NCBI GenBank assembly: GCA_963766005.1
Contig: CAVXYG010000018.1
Span: 1 to 64,000 of the forward strand
Origin: CAVXYG01 sp963766005
GTDB taxonomy: Bacteria > Actinomycetota > Actinomycetes > S36-B12 > GCA-2699445
Length of the DNA: 64,000 nucleotides
Direction of reading: 5' to 3'
The translations under genes and the position numbers were made by a program. The notes beneath the pieces are model-generated. The model was given only the letters and a program-made list of their open reading frames with translations, made no database searches and was not told where the DNA came from. This document shows positions 1 to 9,448 of the stretch, piece after piece; within the stretch, counting starts at the first letter, position 1, and every line of letters starts with the position of its first letter.

Positions 1-2692
1 GTCGCGGTCGGTGGCCACGTACACGTGGTTGGCCTCCCGGGCGCGGGTGAGCATCACGTACAGCACCTCGCGGGTGGCGCCGGGGCCGGCGATCACGGCG
101 TGCGCGGTGTCGACGGTGGCGCCCTGCGCCCGGTGGGCGGTGGTGGCGTACCCGAGCTCGACGTGCTCGGCGACGTACCCGGCGGGCAGCCGCACGGTCG
201 GCCCGCCGCCGGCACGGCGCACGTCCAGGCCCCCGTCGGAGCCGACGCCGGTGACGGTCCAGCAGTCGCCGTTCTTCACCCACGAGCCGCCACCGGCGAC
301 CAGGCGGCGGTCGTTGCGGCGGGTCACGACCCGGTCGCCGACCCCGGCGGTGAGCCCGTCGTGGAGCACCTGCCCACCGGGTTGCACGCGGCCGGCGGCG
401 ACGCGATCGGCGCGGGCCCGCTCGTTGAGCGCGCGGACGGTGTCCCGGTCCGCGGCGATCATCAGGGACCGCTTCCCGGCCCGCTCGTCGTCGGCCCACG
501 CCCGCCAGGCGGCATCGACGACTGCGGCCTGGTCGCCGTCGTGGATGCGGCCGTGGGCGGCGTAGGCGTCGAGGCTGCCGGCGTCGCCGACCCGCAGCCG
601 GGTCGAGGCGTCGCGCTCCCACTCGTGGGTGAACCGGCGGGCGGCGCCGAGCTCCGGGGCGCCGGTCCCGCGGTCGCGCACCAGCAGCCCGAACGCGCCG
701 CCGGCATCGACCGAGGACAGCTGGGCCCAGTCCCCGACGAGCAGCAGCTTCGCGCCGGCCTCGGCCGCGCATCGCGGCGATCCGGTCGAGGTCCACGGTC
801 GCCGCGAGCGAGGCCTCGTCGACGATGACGAGCTGCCCGGGCCGGAACCGCCACCGCTCCAGCTCGGCGGTGGTGGCGCGCAGGGCGTCGGCGAGGGTGC
901 GGGCGGTCGCCGGGTCCGCGGCGGCGCGGACGGCGGCGCGCAGCCGGGCGGCGCGGGCGGCCCGGTCGGGGTTCAGGTCGTGCTCGGTGAGCCACTTGGC
1001 CGTGTTCTCGCACCCGATGCCGAGGCTGCCGGCCAGCACCCCGGCTGCGGCCGCGGACGGGGCCAGGCCGACCACCGACCCGGGCCCGTGCTCGGCCTGC
1101 CATGCCGCGGACAGGGCGGCCAGGGTGCGGGTCTTGCCCGACCCCGCCGGCCCGACCAGCACGTCGAGGAGCCGCCCCGACCCCGCGACCCGCTGCACCG
1201 CCGCCGCCTGGTCCTCGAACAGCCCGGCGACCGCCGCCGCCGGGGATGGGGGCGGTCGGGCCGGTGCGGTCGCGGCCGGTGTCCAGCAGCCGCGCCTCGG
1301 CGTCCAGCAGGTCGCGGGAGGTGTACCGGGCGCTGTTCGTGGCCCGGAACGCGCTGCTGCCGTCCGACCGGCGCAGCGCATCAGGGACCGGGGCCGCCTC
1401 CGGCGGGGTGAGCAGCACCGAGCGGGCCGCGACCTCGGCGACCACCCGCGCGGTCGCCTCGTCGCGGGCGGCAGCGGTCGGGAACCGGTGCGGGCGCAGC
1501 GCCCGGGACGCCTCGGCCTGGGCGTTCCAGGGCGTCCACGTGGAACGCTTGCGCGACAGCGTCGCCACGACCGCGGTCGCCGCGTCGTCCACGACCCGGT
1601 CCAGCGTGAGCGGCGCTTCCGGCGCGGCGAGCCGGGGTCCGGCAGGTCCCGCTGCCGCTGCGCCTCCTCGACGACCCGCCCCGCCCACGCGCGCGCGTCG
1701 GTCCCGAGGATGTGCTCCGCGCGCCGCCGCCAGGCGTCGGTCAGGTCCGCCAGCGGGTGGACCTCCTTCGGGCCGCGGGTCGCCAGCGTCGCCTGCTGCC
1801 GCAGCCGCAGCACCACGGCCGGGCCGGGGCGGCGGCCGTGCGCGGCGACGTAGGCGTCGACCAGCCGGTCGGTCTCGGCATCGATCCGCGCCGACCGGCC
1901 GGAGAACGCCGCGACCAGGGCCTGCGGGACCGCGGCGAGCTCGTAGGCGGGGTTGCGCCGCGGGCCCCGCTCCCGGTACTCCCACGCCAGGCCGAGGCGG
2001 GTGGCGAGGTGGTCGGCGAGCAGCCCGTCGTAGCGCTCCGACATCGCGACCGCGGCCCGGTGCATCGCGCGGGAGTCCAGGGTGCGCCACCGCCCGTCGG
2101 GGCCCTGCACCCGGTTGGCGATCACGACATGGGTGTGCAGGTTCGGGTCGTTGTCGCGGGAGTCCCAGTGGTCGAACGCCGCGGCGATCACCCCCCGGGT
2201 CTCCACCTGCGCCACGCCGTTCGTGCCGATCCTGGTCCGGGCCACGTCCCGCTCCACGACCGCGAGGACGTCGGCGATGGCCTGCCGGTGCGCGGCGTAG
2301 ATCGCGTCGCGGGTCGCATCGTCGGCCAGCGCCCACAGCACGCTGACCGACTTCGGGACCGTGAAGGTGCAGTCGAACCCGGCCACCGGGCGGCGCCGGT
2401 CGGCACCGGGGGCGTAGACGTGCGGGGAGCGGCCCAGGGCGGCGCCGGTCACCGGGTCGGCGCCGTCGGCGAACAGTCGCGCCATCTGCGCCGGCGTCAC
2501 TTGCGACCCGGACGGCAGGCCGTCGCCGTCGGCCAGGCCGGTGAGGCCGCTGCCCAGCCAGGTGCCCGGCGGGGTGCCGGCCACGGTGTAGTAGCGGGTC
2601 ATCGGCGAGCCCGCGGCCCGGCCGTGGTCGGTGGCCACGGAGTCCAGCAGGTAGGTGTAGGAGTCGCCCGCGTAGCGGACGCACAGGCTCAT
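1..2692 (-). pseudogene. MobF conjugative relaxase/helicase (TraA/TrwC-like), frameshifted, 3' end outside window
   Basis: Nicks the element at oriT, stays attached to the transferred strand and unwinds it. The N-terminal relaxase domain reads in one frame from the ATG at 2692: a double tyrosine (Y34-Y35, within MTRYYTV) and the metal-binding cluster HWD at 175-177 with NLHTHVVIAN around 184-193, the MobF hallmark. After about 360 codons the frame slips near 1,630 (a C-run), again near 1,240 and near 765. Joining the frames gives a RecD-like helicase with Walker A GPAGSGKT, Walker B IVDEAS and the late motif TTAHRAQGATVDT before the window edge. The start overlaps the upstream zinc-finger gene by one base (TGATG). 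Family assignment is firm from motifs; whether the frameshifts are real is unknown. Confidence 0.9.
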
Positions 2693-3055
2693 CACAGCGA
2701 GCCGCCGGTCCCGCGCCGACGCGCCCGGTGGGCCCGTTGCCGGCACCGCGGCGAGCAGAACCGGGCCGAGCGGCGGGCATCGAGCCGCAGCGCCTTCCCG
2801 CACACGTCGCAGCGGCGCGCGCCGCTGTCCCGCCCGCCGGGACCTCGACCGGCACCGCGGCGAGCAGAACCGCGCGTCCCGCCGCGTCGTCCAGAACGGC
2901 ACGCCGCACTGCGCGCACCGGGCCTGGATGGCGCCGCCGACCGGGCGGACCTGGGTCACCAGCGACCACGGCGCAGCTCGCCACCACGCGGACGACTGTT
3001 CGGTCGTCGACCGTTCCGCGGCCGGCTGCCGCGGCTGCTCACGCTCATCCGTCAC
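2692..3055 (-). pseudogene. Small double zinc-finger protein upstream of relaxase, one frameshift
   Basis: Starts at GTG 3055 and ends in a TGA overlapping the relaxase ATG, so the two are probably translated together. Two similar modules are visible: CAQCG followed by ARFCSPRCRSR, and CDVCGKAL followed by ARFCSPRCRQR. Each offers four cysteines in a CxxC...CxxxC arrangement that could bind zinc. The frame breaks between the modules near 2,840, where one extra or two missing bases in a GC run would restore it. The paired modules come from a DNA duplication (24-bp perfect repeat, 109 bp apart). Function is not known; a DNA-binding or relaxosome accessory role is inference from position and fingers. 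Confidence 0.6.
2740..2872. repeat. 24-bp direct repeat inside zinc-finger gene
   Basis: Positions 2740-2763 and 2849-2872 are identical 24-mers, 109 bp apart. They encode the repeated ARFCSPRC segment of the zinc-finger protein, so the gene probably arose by internal duplication. Confidence 0.85.
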
Positions 3056-3246
3056 GCCCCCGAGAGGCGGCCGACGCGCACCCCTGTCACGGCAGCGACC
3101 TCACATGCCAGAGGTGTGGAGATGATCTGAGGCATGCGGGCAACCTGAGGTGCCAGCCGGTCAGGACTCGGTCGGGTAGGTCAGTCCGGAGGTCGCGGTC
3201 TCGCCAGGTGTGGTCGGGGGCGGCGCACTGGCCTACCGTTGCCGAA

Positions 3247-3855
3247 GTGGACCGATGGACGGGCTTCGAACAGGCACCGACGCTCGCCGCAGAGCTGCTC
3301 GGGGCAGATTCCGTGCGCTTCCACCATGTCGCGGGCGTCGCTGCAGCCGCCGCAAGGGCGAGCGTCGCTGTCCCGGCCGACGACGTCGACCTACTCGTCG
3401 CGGCGGCCTGGCTGCATGACATCGGCTACGCCCCGTCGCTCACCGACACCGGTTTCCACCCCCTGGACGGGGCACGGTACCTGCGGAGGCTCGGGGCGCC
3501 TGACCGGTTGTGTCGGCTGGTCGCCCACCACACCGCCTCACCGGTCGAAGCTGCCGGGCGTGGCCTCCTCGACACCCTGATGGACGAGTTCCCCCCGGAG
3601 GTGTCGGCCACCGCGGACGTCCTGACCTACGCCGACCTCACCACCGGCCCGGACGGTTCGCCCGTCTCCGCGCTCGAGCGGGTGACCGAGATCCTCGTTC
3701 GATACCCGCCGAACCATGTGGTGCACGAATCGATCCAGCAGGCCCGACCCGAGCTGCTCGACATCGTCGACCGGGTCGATGCCCGCCTGGTCGGCATCCG
3801 GCCCGCTATCGACGCTGATGGGCACGATCCCGTTGCCGGGGCGCCGGGCGCATGA
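3247..3855 (+). CDS. HD-domain protein (putative metal-dependent phosphohydrolase)
   Basis: Intact 202-aa protein. HD-superfamily metal ligands are visible in order: H26/H27 (RFHHVAG), H57-D58 (WLHDIGYAP), H94-H95 (VAHHTA) and D130 (LTYADLTTG). The superfamily hydrolyses phosphomonoesters or phosphodiesters, often nucleotides; the substrate cannot be told. GTG 3247 is chosen because coding character begins there and the gene then opens away from the divergent zinc-finger gene. The last codons run into a sequence resembling the 3' end of an IS110 element, so the C-terminus may have been altered by that insertion. This is one of the few genes of its size in the left half without a frameshift. 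Confidence 0.75.
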   Translation: MDRWTGFEQAPTLAAELLGADSVRFHHVAGVAAAAARASVAVPADDVDLLVAAAWLHDIGYAPSLTDTGFHPLDGARYLRRLGAPDRLCRLVAHHTASPVEAAGRGLLDTLMDEFPPEVSATADVLTYADLTTGPDGSPVSALERVTEILVRYPPNHVVHESIQQARPELLDIVDRVDARLVGIRPAIDADGHDPVAGAPGA

Positions 3856-4005
3856 AGAAGTCCAGCGCGGCCGTCTCGAACCCGCGTACCGGCACTTGGG
3901 TCAGCCACTCCCGGTCCCCCGCCCAGGCAACGCCCGAGCGCCACTCCGGCAGCCCCACCCCATCAATCGCCTTCAAGCCACTGGTTGAGCGAGAGGAGGG
4001 ACCAG
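3838..4005 (+). mobile_element. Remnant of an IS110-family 3' end
   Basis: From about 3850 the DNA resembles the 3' end of the IS110 transposase gene at 27,960-28,110. Shared stretches include TCCAGCGCGGCCG and ACCGGCACTT, then a TCAGCCAC block, and at the distal boundary GGTTGA followed by a GAGG-rich stretch. Translations also match: KKSSAAVSNPRTGTW here versus QESSAAGSHPPTGTS there. No transposase body remains. I infer a decayed relative of the intact-length copy. The exact boundaries are approximate. Confidence 0.6.
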
Positions 4006-4084
4006 GTGTGACTCACAAGCTGCGCTCGTTGGCGTACGCGTGGGGCTGACACGTGAAACAGAACGGTGGGTGAGACCGGCGGTT

Positions 4085-5794
4085 TCACAGGATTGGCACG
4101 CGTTCCAGTGCCCAGCGCCTACAAGGGCGGTTCTGTGTAGCAAGGCGGTTCGTCGTCGGCGTATGCAAGGAACTTCGCATGAGGGGTTGGATCTCCCGCC
4201 AGAATTTGACGTGCATGCTCGGTACCGCCCGTCGATCAACGTGCGTCAGGACTAACTCTTCCTTTGCCCGTGATATCGCTACGAAGAACTCCGATGTCGC
4301 GGCGTCACCCCAGAAGAACTCTTCCTCGACACCCAGCAATACGACCTTATCGAACTCGAGACCTTTGCACTTATGGATCGTCAGGATCCTCACGGCATCT
4401 TGCTCAGAGAGCCGCTTGAGCGCCTCGACGGGGTCACCGTAGATCGCAAGTTCCTTCCCGATCGCCTGGAGAGCGGCCTCGACCACCTCATCAAGTCGCG
4501 TGCCTTGTTGGTACGCGGGCGACAAGGCGTTCAGCACTGGCCGAGACACGACGTCCAGGAACTTGGCGAAGATGGTCGGCCAGGCCGCGAGATCTCCGCG
4601 CGCAAACGACGCGTCGCGGACCGTTGTGCGTGCTTCAGCGCAAGCAGGCGCTTGAGTCTGCTGTCGAACCGCAGCGCAGCCTCGTCGGTCGCGCTTGGGC
4701 GTTGAGCGACCGCATGAGTTCGGCGTACGAGTGAGGGCGTCGGTCGCCGGCGACAACCCACATGAAGTTGAAGATCAGTGCAGCAACAGGCTCAGCGGCT
4801 AGGTCTTGGGCGTCCTGCTGGTTGCGGTACGGGATGCCGAGATCGTGGAGCTCCTCGGCAAGAGCCTCCGTCACCTGTTTCGATGCTGTCGGACCAGAAC
4901 CGCAATCTCGCTCGCCGGTACACCGGCACCGACCCAGCCTGGATTAGATCGAGCGACCCAGCTCCTTCCTCGATCTGGCTGTCGAAGTGGAGCACCTGGA
5001 TGACGCCTTCCTCGCCGAGGAGATCAACGTCCGGGCTGGCGGCTGCGGGGTCGATGTCCTGATCATCGCGGTTCTGCATCCGGCGAAGGCGCGGTGCCGA
5101 CCTGAAGTTCTGATAGAGAGGCAACGATACAGCGCGAAGTCTTCGGAGAACGTCTTCAGGATTCCGTCGAGCGCACCAGCCCAGGCCATGATTCGTTGCT
5201 TGACATCCCCTACGGCGGTCAGGGTCGCGTCGGTACCGAGAAACGCAGTCTTCACGAACCCGTACTGGTTTCTCGGTGACGTCCTGGAACTCGTCGAGGA
5301 ACACGTGACTGTAGGTCTGGCGGAGTGCGCCTCGAGCATATGCGTTCTTCTCGAGGATCTCCACGCAAGCGGAACGAGGTCATCGAACGTGATCTGCTCA
5401 CCCTGGACGCGAATGTGAGTATCGATTCGGTAGTCGGGCGGCAGCTCGTTCAGACCAGTCAAGGCAGGGCGGTAGTTGTCGATCAGGCGCTTGGCGAAGG
5501 CGTGGAAGGTGAAGCTGCGAAACGCTCCGCGTGTTGCCAACCTGATCTACTGCGAACCCGGTCCCTCAGGTTTCGGGCGGCGTCGACCTTGAACGAGACG
5601 GCGAGGATCCGGCGCGGGTAGGGACATGCACCGGTGCGGAGTAGAAAGTCGGCGCGCTGCGCCAGCAGCTCGGTCTTGCAGCCCCTGGACCGGCAGCCGA
5701 CGACAACATTCTGATCGATCATGGTGGCAGCACTCAGGGCGTTAGGCTCGAGCGCCAGGTTGTCGACCGGCCGCCAGTCCTCCGGTCGGATCAC
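4085..5794 (-). pseudogene. UvrD/Rep-like helicase, GajB-like (Gabija-type), frameshifted
   Basis: Superfamily 1A helicase of about 570 codons, broken by several frameshifts. Motifs recovered across frames: a degraded Walker A ending in KTELLAQRADF; TFHAFAKRL (motif Ib region); VFLDEFQDVTEKQY (motif II); TAVGDVKQRIMAW (motif III); ILTIHKCKGLEFDKVVLLG (motif V); and FFVAISRAKEELVLTHV (motif VI). It starts at GTG 5794, overlapping the end of the OLD-family nuclease gene by about 50 bases in another frame, so the two form one operon. An OLD/TOPRIM nuclease plus a UvrD-like helicase is the composition of Gabija anti-phage systems (GajA-GajB). The assignment rests on that pairing. Confidence 0.78.
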
Positions 5795-7737
5795 TCGGGG
5801 AGCTCCGCAGCTTGGCCTTTACCCGCTCCACGAGTCTGCCGAGCACGTCGGGGAGTCCCTCGAGAAGCTCCTCGTCGGTAGCGCAGACAGTGCCGGAGGT
5901 GCGCTGGCCGGCTTGCTCCCGAGCTCGAACTTGGCGTGGTAGTCATCAAACAGCTCCAAAAGATCGTCTCCGATGCGATCCTCATTCGCATGGCTCTTGC
6001 CCAGCACGGCGATGATCGTCGACTCTTCAGGCATTGAGCGGTTAATCTCGTACGCCTTCGGATAGGCGTCGAGCGTCATCAGGTCGAGATCGACGGGAGC
6101 CGAGAAGAAGACGATCAAGATTCTCCAGAGCCGGGATCAGTCCAGCTTCTCCATCGCACTTCGGGTCATTCACGTGTGGGAAATCGTGGTCGTCGTTCCA
6201 CTTCGGAAGGGCATCAATCACCCTATCTCCGAATGGAGGGGTCGTATTGACTGCGTTGACCTGTCGGAGCGCGTTCCGGACACGACCCCAGCCGCCTTGG
6301 TGGCGCGCCGAGTCGAGGTCGAGCAGGGTCACATACTGGATCTCCAGTTCGCTCAGCAGACGCCAGAAATCGTTCATGGCGACCGCCCGTGGCACGACCG
6401 AGACCGAGGCGTCGTCTTCCGCGATGCCTGACGCCGACAGGATGCGGGGCAAGACGACCTGTTCGCTGTCTCCCTCTCCCAGGACAACCAATCGGGAGAA
6501 GTAGAGCTCGGGATAGGCCTCAATCGCCCCACGAACGTACTTGGCTGCTGCTGCGTCGTCGTCAGGCAGGACGATCCGGTGCACGGTGGTTCTCGCGCCT
6601 CGAGTTGCGTCAGGAAGCAGACGGCCTCAGGGTCGACTCGGCGCAGCAGAGTTGGTGCATGCGTTGCGATCAGTGCCTGCGCGCCGCCATGTTCCACAGG
6701 CACTCCCGGAGTTGGCGGATAATCGGACCGAGGTACTGAAGAGCCAGACTGTTCTCTGGCTCTTCAACCGCAATGATCACGTGTACAGGCGGGTGCAGTC
6801 GGTCGGGGTCGAGCGATGGTCCCCTGCCGGCGAGGACTAGCCGGGCTAGCGCCTGCCAGGCAAGCACCATCGAGATGTAGAGCAGGGATTTCTGGCCATC
6901 ACTAAGACGGTCAAACGGTAGGGGGGTGGCATCGTGCGAGGGCGACCAGAATGTCACGGTCAGTTGGCGAAGTACGCCCTCGAGTTCACCACGTCCGAAG
7001 GCTATGGATGGGTCCGTGAGAAGGCTCCCGTGTGGAGGCCCTGACCACTCCTTAGCCAGTTGAGCCCCAATCCCCGCAACCGCAGCGTTACCGACTAGAA
7101 CCTTGGTCACCTCCACCATGAGGTCGTTCGAGGTACTCGCGCTTCAGAGCTGCCAGTCGGCCGCGCGAGCGGTCGACCTACAAGCGAAGCGGTCGTGTAT
7201 GAGATGTGGTCGGCCGGGTCCCGACGCGCCGGAAGATAGTGGACCTCAAGTGGCGGCGGTCGGGTCGCGACATGTCGGCACAACGTGTGGGCTCATCCGT
7301 CCTCGTCGACGTCAAGGACGTACTCGATCTTCTCGTCAATCCCTCCATCCGGCGCGACGACTGCCGTCCGCCGTACCCGGACCCGAGGAATGCCATCTCG
7401 GTCTCGATCGCCATGTGCGAGAAGTTCGGGGAATCGGCAGGGTGCACCTCGTCGTCGCCCGCTTCGGGGAAGTCGACGTCGACCTCAAGCCAAAGCATCG
7501 GCTCGTCGACAGCAACCTCGTCTGCGCTGACGGTCGGCCGGGACATGGAAGTCTTCGATTCGACCTTCCGGCGCTGTGCCGACAGTGGGCTGAAGAGACG
7601 GGCAAGCGCCTCGAGCACCGCCGTCTTTCCCGACCCGTTCGGGACCCAGGACGTACGTCAGGTCCTCCAACTCGATGGTGGTCGGGTGCGGTCCAAACGA
7701 CTGGGAAGTCCTTGAGTCGCAGCTGGCGCACCCTCAT
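5744..7737 (-). pseudogene. OLD-family ATPase/TOPRIM nuclease, GajA-like (Gabija-type), frameshifted
   Basis: Begins MRVRQLRLKDF at 7737. After correcting one inserted base near 7,640 the Walker A reads GPNGSGKT. Further on come an ABC-type signature LSDGQKSLLYISMV, Walker B HVIIAVEEPENS, the switch histidine in LIATHAPTLLRR, and a C-terminal TOPRIM domain with the glutamate motif VVLGEGDSEQVVLP and the acidic motif VTLLDLDSA. The total of about 650 codons is close to GajA size. In Gabija, GajA is a nucleotide-inhibited DNA nicking enzyme acting with GajB. Several frameshifts (near 7,640, 7,700, 7,130, 6,690, 6,600, 6,120 and 5,890) break the frame but leave the motifs in order. An alternative is a stand-alone OLD nuclease, but the adjoining helicase argues for Gabija. 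Confidence 0.78.
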
Positions 7738-8035
7738 CTCGGCTGCCTGTCTCCTACCTCAGTCTTCAATCCATCGCAAGCCTGCACTCCCCACGGAGTG
7801 CGGCGGTGTCCGCTAGACGGTTGTCACGCATCTCAACAAACACCATCACGCAGGCACGCTGAAAGGGTAGTCCCTCCCGGAGGCCATGGCTGCCGGGTCT
7901 TCGCGTGGATCACCGCGGACCGGGAAGCCTGGATCCGCGGCCTAGGGCCGCCTCGAATCACGTGGAGTGACTCAGCGGCCTGAGCTCAGGCCCAGGCGAG
8001 TGGCAGACGAGCCAGCCCACCGGAGTCAGGCGCCC
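7738..8035. other. Intergenic region with a 16-bp perfect palindrome
   Basis: About 300 bases without a convincing gene, upstream of the GajA-like gene and downstream of the NUDIX gene, both on the minus strand. Position 7977-7992 is a perfect 16-bp palindrome (GGCCTGAGCTCAGGCC), and 7937-7951 is a 6-bp stem with a 3-base loop. One may end transcription of the NUDIX gene; promoter elements for the nuclease-helicase operon must also lie here but are not recognisable. Confidence 0.5.
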
Positions 8036-8506
8036 TCACCCCAAGTACGGCTCGGCCCGATCCTCGAAGTAGTGGTCGATCCGCAGCCGCATCGAGGGGT
8101 GGATGGTGAGCCCGTCGAGCTCGTCGCGGGACACCCAGCGCAGCTCCTTGCTCTCGCTGTCGCGGGCCAGCTGACCGCCGAGGAGCCGGGTGCGGAACGC
8201 GAGGGTGAACTGCTGGCGGACCTCGCCATCGGTGTAGGCGATGACGTGCCGTGGGTCTGTGTAGATCCCGACCAGCCCGGTGACCTCGACGTCCAGGCCG
8301 GTCTCCTCGCGGACCTCGCGGACGACGGTGTCCTCGATGCTCTCGCCGAAGTCGTGGGTTCCGCCGGGCAGCGCCCACAGGTTGTTGTCGACGCGCAACT
8401 GCAGCAGGATGCGCCCTTCCCCGTCATCGACGAACCCCACCGCGGCGGGGACGACTGCGTTGGGCGTGGGTGCGTCGGGATCGTCGTAGTAGTCGACTCT
8501 GGCCAT
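8036..8506 (-). CDS. NUDIX hydrolase
   Basis: Intact 156-aa protein with a complete NUDIX box: GGTHDFGESIEDTVV followed by REVREETGL, matching Gx5Ex7REUxEExGU. The family cleaves nucleoside diphosphates linked to another group; the substrate is not predictable here. It lies 61 bases downstream of the XRE/DUF5919 regulator gene on the same strand and is probably co-transcribed. NUDIX genes recur beside regulators in actinobacterial conjugative elements, which fits accessory or control duty in the ICE rather than housekeeping. Confidence 0.88.
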   Translation of the reverse strand: MARVDYYDDPDAPTPNAVVPAAVGFVDDGEGRILLQLRVDNNLWALPGGTHDFGESIEDTVVREVREETGLDVEVTGLVGIYTDPRHVIAYTDGEVRQQFTLAFRTRLLGGQLARDSESKELRWVSRDELDGLTIHPSMRLRIDHYFEDRAEPYLG

Positions 8507-8567
8507 GGCGGGATTCTCCTCTGGTCGTCGGACGTGCGGGCGCGGGGTCGGTCGTGCCGGGGCGCGA

Positions 8568-9308
8568 TCAGGCGACCTCGTAGGGCCGGGCGAGGTTCCA
8601 GGCCCGTTCGAAGCTCGCGGCGTAGTGGTCGAACATCTGCGCGCCGGGGATGCGGTGGAGGTGCAGCACGGGCGAGAGCAGCGCCGGTGAGCCGAGCACG
8701 TGCGTGTTGGCCAGCAGCATGTCGTCCGCGCGGTACATCGACACGTACAGCGTGGTCTCGTGCAGCCGCACCTCGACACCCGGGTGCCCGACGATCGGGG
8801 CGATCAGCCCGAGGGTGAGCCGGGTGCGGGCTGCCATGTCGATGCCCTCCTCGGCCCCGCGGGCGGCAACGGCCGGGGAGTCGGGATCCCCGAGTGCCAG
8901 ACGGACCTGCACACCGGCATCCGCCTTCTCGGCGAGGATCTGCAGCAGGTCGGCGTGGGAGTCGAACCAGAACAGCCCGGAGTACACCAGCAGCGTGATG
9001 GACTGCTCGGCACCGCGGATCATGCTGGTCCACAGCGCGGCCGGAACCTGACCGCGGTCGGGGTAGACGGCAACGAGTTCCGCCTGGCTGGCGGCCTTGG
9101 TGCTCGGCTGCTCGGCGACCTCGGGCCACAGCAGCACCTCGTCCACGCCGAGGACCTTCGCCACGTCCCAGCGCACCGTCCGGTGCGGCAGGCGGCCATC
9201 CCTGATCCACCGCTCGACGGTCTTCGGATCGACCTGGACCCGTGCGGCGAGGTCGCAGGGGCGCATGCCCTGCGCGGCGATCCGCGCCCGAAGCCTCTCG
9301 TTCGCCAC
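8568..9308 (-). CDS. XRE-family regulator with C-terminal DUF5919/PLD-like domain
   Basis: Intact 246-aa protein. The N-terminal 60 residues form a Cro/C1-type helix-turn-helix (DLAARVQVDPKTVERWIRDG). The remainder resembles DUF5919, a phospholipase-D-like fold fused to XRE repressors in actinobacteria, with the conserved stretches ITLLVYSGLFWFD, VRLALGDPDSPAVA, VEVRLHETTLYVSMYRADD and FDHYAASFERAWN. GTG 9308 is preceded by a GGAGAAGGG-type ribosome binding site. It faces the plus-strand replication and transfer genes across a 140-base region holding two copies of a palindromic site, so it is the likely repressor of the element and of itself. That role is inference. Confidence 0.85.
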   Translation of the reverse strand: MANERLRARIAAQGMRPCDLAARVQVDPKTVERWIRDGRLPHRTVRWDVAKVLGVDEVLLWPEVAEQPSTKAASQAELVAVYPDRGQVPAALWTSMIRGAEQSITLLVYSGLFWFDSHADLLQILAEKADAGVQVRLALGDPDSPAVAARGAEEGIDMAARTRLTLGLIAPIVGHPGVEVRLHETTLYVSMYRADDMLLANTHVLGSPALLSPVLHLHRIPGAQMFDHYAASFERAWNLARPYEVA

Positions 9309-9330
9309 GTTCCCATCCCTTCTCCTCCGT

Positions 9331-9361
9331 CGGGACGTCCATCGCGTCCCGGGACGTCCCG
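9331..9361. promoter_or_regulatory. Tandem operator-like sites between divergent XRE and replication genes
   Basis: CGGGACGTCCCG at 9350-9361 is a perfect 12-bp palindrome, and CGGGACGTCC at 9331-9340 is a second copy of the core 19 bp upstream, about two helical turns away. They sit just ahead of the XRE gene start (9308) in the divergent promoter region, where an autoregulating repressor would bind. Confidence 0.5.
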
Positions 9362-9448
9362 AGCCGTCTCGCAGTGCGGTTCTGCCGTCCTCGCCGTGAG
9401 AGTCCGATGGGCCTCGACAGCAATCGATGCCTATCACCGGAGTCCGAC

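Noticed and set aside
3056..3246. oriT in the divergent gap upstream of the relaxase gene pair
   Set aside because: Only weak, imperfect inverted repeats (CATGCC ... GGCATG) are present; no nick-site motif could be recognised, so it is not claimed.
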